From NCBI RefSeq assembly GCF_022811685.1, contig NZ_CP094532.1, forward strand, positions 1,761,501 to 1,825,500: a stretch of DNA of 64,000 bases. Direction: 5' to 3'. The stretch comes from Chryseobacterium suipulveris (lineage in GTDB: Bacteria > Bacteroidota > Bacteroidia > Flavobacteriales > Weeksellaceae). The notes beneath the pieces are model-generated. The model saw only the letters and a list, made by a program, of their open reading frames with translations. It was not told the DNA's origin and made no database searches. This document shows, piece by piece, positions 62,594 to 64,000 of this stretch (within the stretch, counting starts at the first letter, position 1; the number at the start of each line of letters is the position of its first letter). A program made the position numbers and the translations under genes.

Positions 62594-63658
62594 ATGAACA
62601 AGAAACACAACTTCAGCGCAGGTCCGTGCATCCTTCCACAGGAAGTTTTCGAAAAATCAGCACAGGCGGTTCTCGATTTTAACGGAATAGGATTATCAAT
62701 CCTCGAAATTTCTCACCGCAGCAAGGATTTCGTTCCCGTAATGGACGAAGCGAGGGCAATCGTAAAGCGCCTTCTCAACCTTAATGATGATTATGAAGTA
62801 CTTTATTTAGGAGGTGGCGCAAGCTTGCAATTCCTGATGGTTCCCTTTAACCTGATGAAACAGGAAAACGGAAAAGCCGCATATTTAGATACTGGAACCT
62901 GGGCTTCCAATGCAATCAAAGAGGCAAAACGACTTGGGACGGTGCATGTTGTCGGCTCCTCAAAAGCTGAAAATTACTCCTTTATTCCAAAAGATTATAA
63001 AGTGGGAAGCGAATATGATTATTTCCACTGCACTTCCAACAACACGATTTATGGAACCCAGATGAAAACCTTTCCCGATGTGGATACTTTGATGGTTTGC
63101 GACATGAGTTCCGATATTTTTTCGAGACAGCTCGACTTCTCCAAATTCGATGTGATTTACGCGGGAGCTCAGAAAAATATGGGTCCAGCCGGAGTTACAA
63201 TGGTCGTTGTGAAAAAAGAGATTCTCGGGAAAACAGGAAGAGACATTCCTTCGTACCTTGATTATTCGTTGCACATTGCGAAAGAATCAATGTTTAATAC
63301 GCCGCCAGTTTTCCCTGTTTATGCATCTTTACTGACATTACAACATTTAGAAAATAACGGCGGAATTGCGGAAGCAGAAAAAAGAAACGAGGCAAAGGCA
63401 AAACTACTCTACGACGAAATCGACAGTAATCCGATGTTTGAGACCTTCTGCAAAAAAGAGGATCGCTCACTAATGAATGTTCCCTTCAAGATCACCGACG
63501 AATCCAAAAAAGAGGAATTCGACAACGCCTGGAAAGCCGCAGGAATCAACGGCTTGAACGGACACAGAAGTTTGGGCGGTTACCGAGCGAGCTTATACAA
63601 TGCTTTGCCGATTGAAAGTGTGCAGGTTTTGGTGGATGTTATGAAGTCGATCAAGTAA
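62594..63658 (+). CDS. serC: Phosphoserine aminotransferase
   Basis: 354 residues, a PLP-dependent class V aminotransferase that makes phosphoserine from 3-phosphohydroxypyruvate and glutamate; the same enzyme works in pyridoxal biosynthesis. The N-terminus KHNFSAGPCILPQEVFEKSA is diagnostic. LYLGGGASLQFLMVPFNL, CDMSSDIFSRQLDFSKFDVI and YAGAQKNMGPAGVTMVVVKK (with the PLP lysine) follow, and GLNGHRSLGGYRASLYNAL ends the domain. serA follows after 50 bp, giving two consecutive steps of serine synthesis. Confidence 0.96.
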   Translation: MNKKHNFSAGPCILPQEVFEKSAQAVLDFNGIGLSILEISHRSKDFVPVMDEARAIVKRLLNLNDDYEVLYLGGGASLQFLMVPFNLMKQENGKAAYLDTGTWASNAIKEAKRLGTVHVVGSSKAENYSFIPKDYKVGSEYDYFHCTSNNTIYGTQMKTFPDVDTLMVCDMSSDIFSRQLDFSKFDVIYAGAQKNMGPAGVTMVVVKKEILGKTGRDIPSYLDYSLHIAKESMFNTPPVFPVYASLLTLQHLENNGGIAEAEKRNEAKAKLLYDEIDSNPMFETFCKKEDRSLMNVPFKITDESKKEEFDNAWKAAGINGLNGHRSLGGYRASLYNALPIESVQVLVDVMKSIK

Positions 63659-63708
63659 TATTTTTCATTTTCAAATTTCCAAATTATCAAATTTCTAAAT
63701 TAATAAAA

Positions 63709-64000
63709 ATGAAAGTTTTAGCAAACGACGGAATTTCCAAAGCGGGTGAACTGGCGCTTAAAGAAGCCGGAATCGAATTTATCGAGGCGAAAGTTGCACA
63801 GGAACACCTTGCCAATTTCATTAATGAAAATAATATCGACGTTCTTCTGGTTCGTAGCGCAACCAAAGTGAGAACCGACCTTATCGACGCTTGTCCGTCA
63901 CTGAAAATCATCGGAAGAGGCGGCGTTGGAATGGACAATATCGATGTGGAATACGCAAGGACCAAAGGAATCCAAGTGATCAATACTCCGAATGCATCCT
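63709..64000 (+). CDS. serA: D-3-phosphoglycerate dehydrogenase, N-terminal part
   Basis: The start MKVLANDGISKAGELALKEA and the segment DVLLVRSATKVRTDLIDACP followed by LKIIGRGGVGMDNIDVEYAR and GIQVINTPNAS are typical of the substrate-binding domain of D-isomer-specific 2-hydroxyacid dehydrogenases of the SerA type. The gene runs off the right edge after 97 codons. It follows serC in the same orientation and should oxidise 3-phosphoglycerate to feed it. Confidence 0.93.
   Translation, partial: MKVLANDGISKAGELALKEAGIEFIEAKVAQEHLANFINENNIDVLLVRSATKVRTDLIDACPSLKIIGRGGVGMDNIDVEYARTKGIQVINTPNAS

Overview
The window looks like a chromosome segment of a flavobacterium, probably Weeksellaceae (Chryseobacterium/Kaistella-like). 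The evidence is low-GC DNA, promoters of the Bacteroidetes form TAnnTTTG without Shine-Dalgarno sites, a SusC-like TonB-dependent receptor, integrases with Bacteroidetes-type arm domains, and the families of the housekeeping genes. No species call is possible from sequence alone.

Layout. 1-14.4 kb is core chromosome: a FemAB-like protein, radC, a LolD-type ATPase, pyruvate dehydrogenase E2 and E1-alpha, a PAP2-like membrane protein, a BlaI-type repressor, a DUF4153 protein, a TonB-dependent receptor, kdsA, tRNA-Leu(CAG), a universal stress protein and nagB. 52.8-64 kb is core again: mnmE, an aminopeptidase P, a TPR protein, gyrA, an acyl-CoA reductase, a ferredoxin, serC and the start of serA.

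14.4-52.8 kb is accessory DNA. In order it holds a tripartite hipB-hipS-hipT toxin-antitoxin operon; an orphan HipB-like regulator with twin operators; a restriction-methylation remnant; a DNA-damage mutagenesis cassette (second DnaE, Y-family polymerase, S24 repressor); a second, transposon-truncated copy of the HipB-like locus; a broken IS5-family element inside a broken MFS gene; an oxidoreductase operon (cupin, CMD, DUF2255, Tat-signal alcohol dehydrogenase, aldo/keto reductase) divergent from an AraC regulator; VWA and HsdS remnants; and a type I CRISPR-Cas locus. That locus has an array of about 162 repeats (29997-40565) and nine cas genes (40772-49246). Behind it lie IS982 and integrase debris and a decayed integrase next to mnmE.

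The accessory DNA appears to be a stack of islands inserted at the 3' end of mnmE. The codons for the MnmE C-terminus (F-C-I-G-K-stop) occur at 52848-52865, again at 49916-49933, and in diverged form at 14411-14428 just past nagB. A TAGCAACAA arm-type motif sits inside both ends of the outer element. The CRISPR-Cas system would be cargo of the inner island.

The CRISPR locus is the most striking feature. The leader is on the cas2 side and crRNAs are read from the minus strand. The old end of the array holds 24 consecutive 29-nt repeats that differ from the 30-nt repeats on either side exactly where the small crRNA hairpin would form. The cas operon carries two different cas6 genes. Several spacers are duplicated, near-duplicated or overlapping, which suggests repeated acquisition from the same targets.
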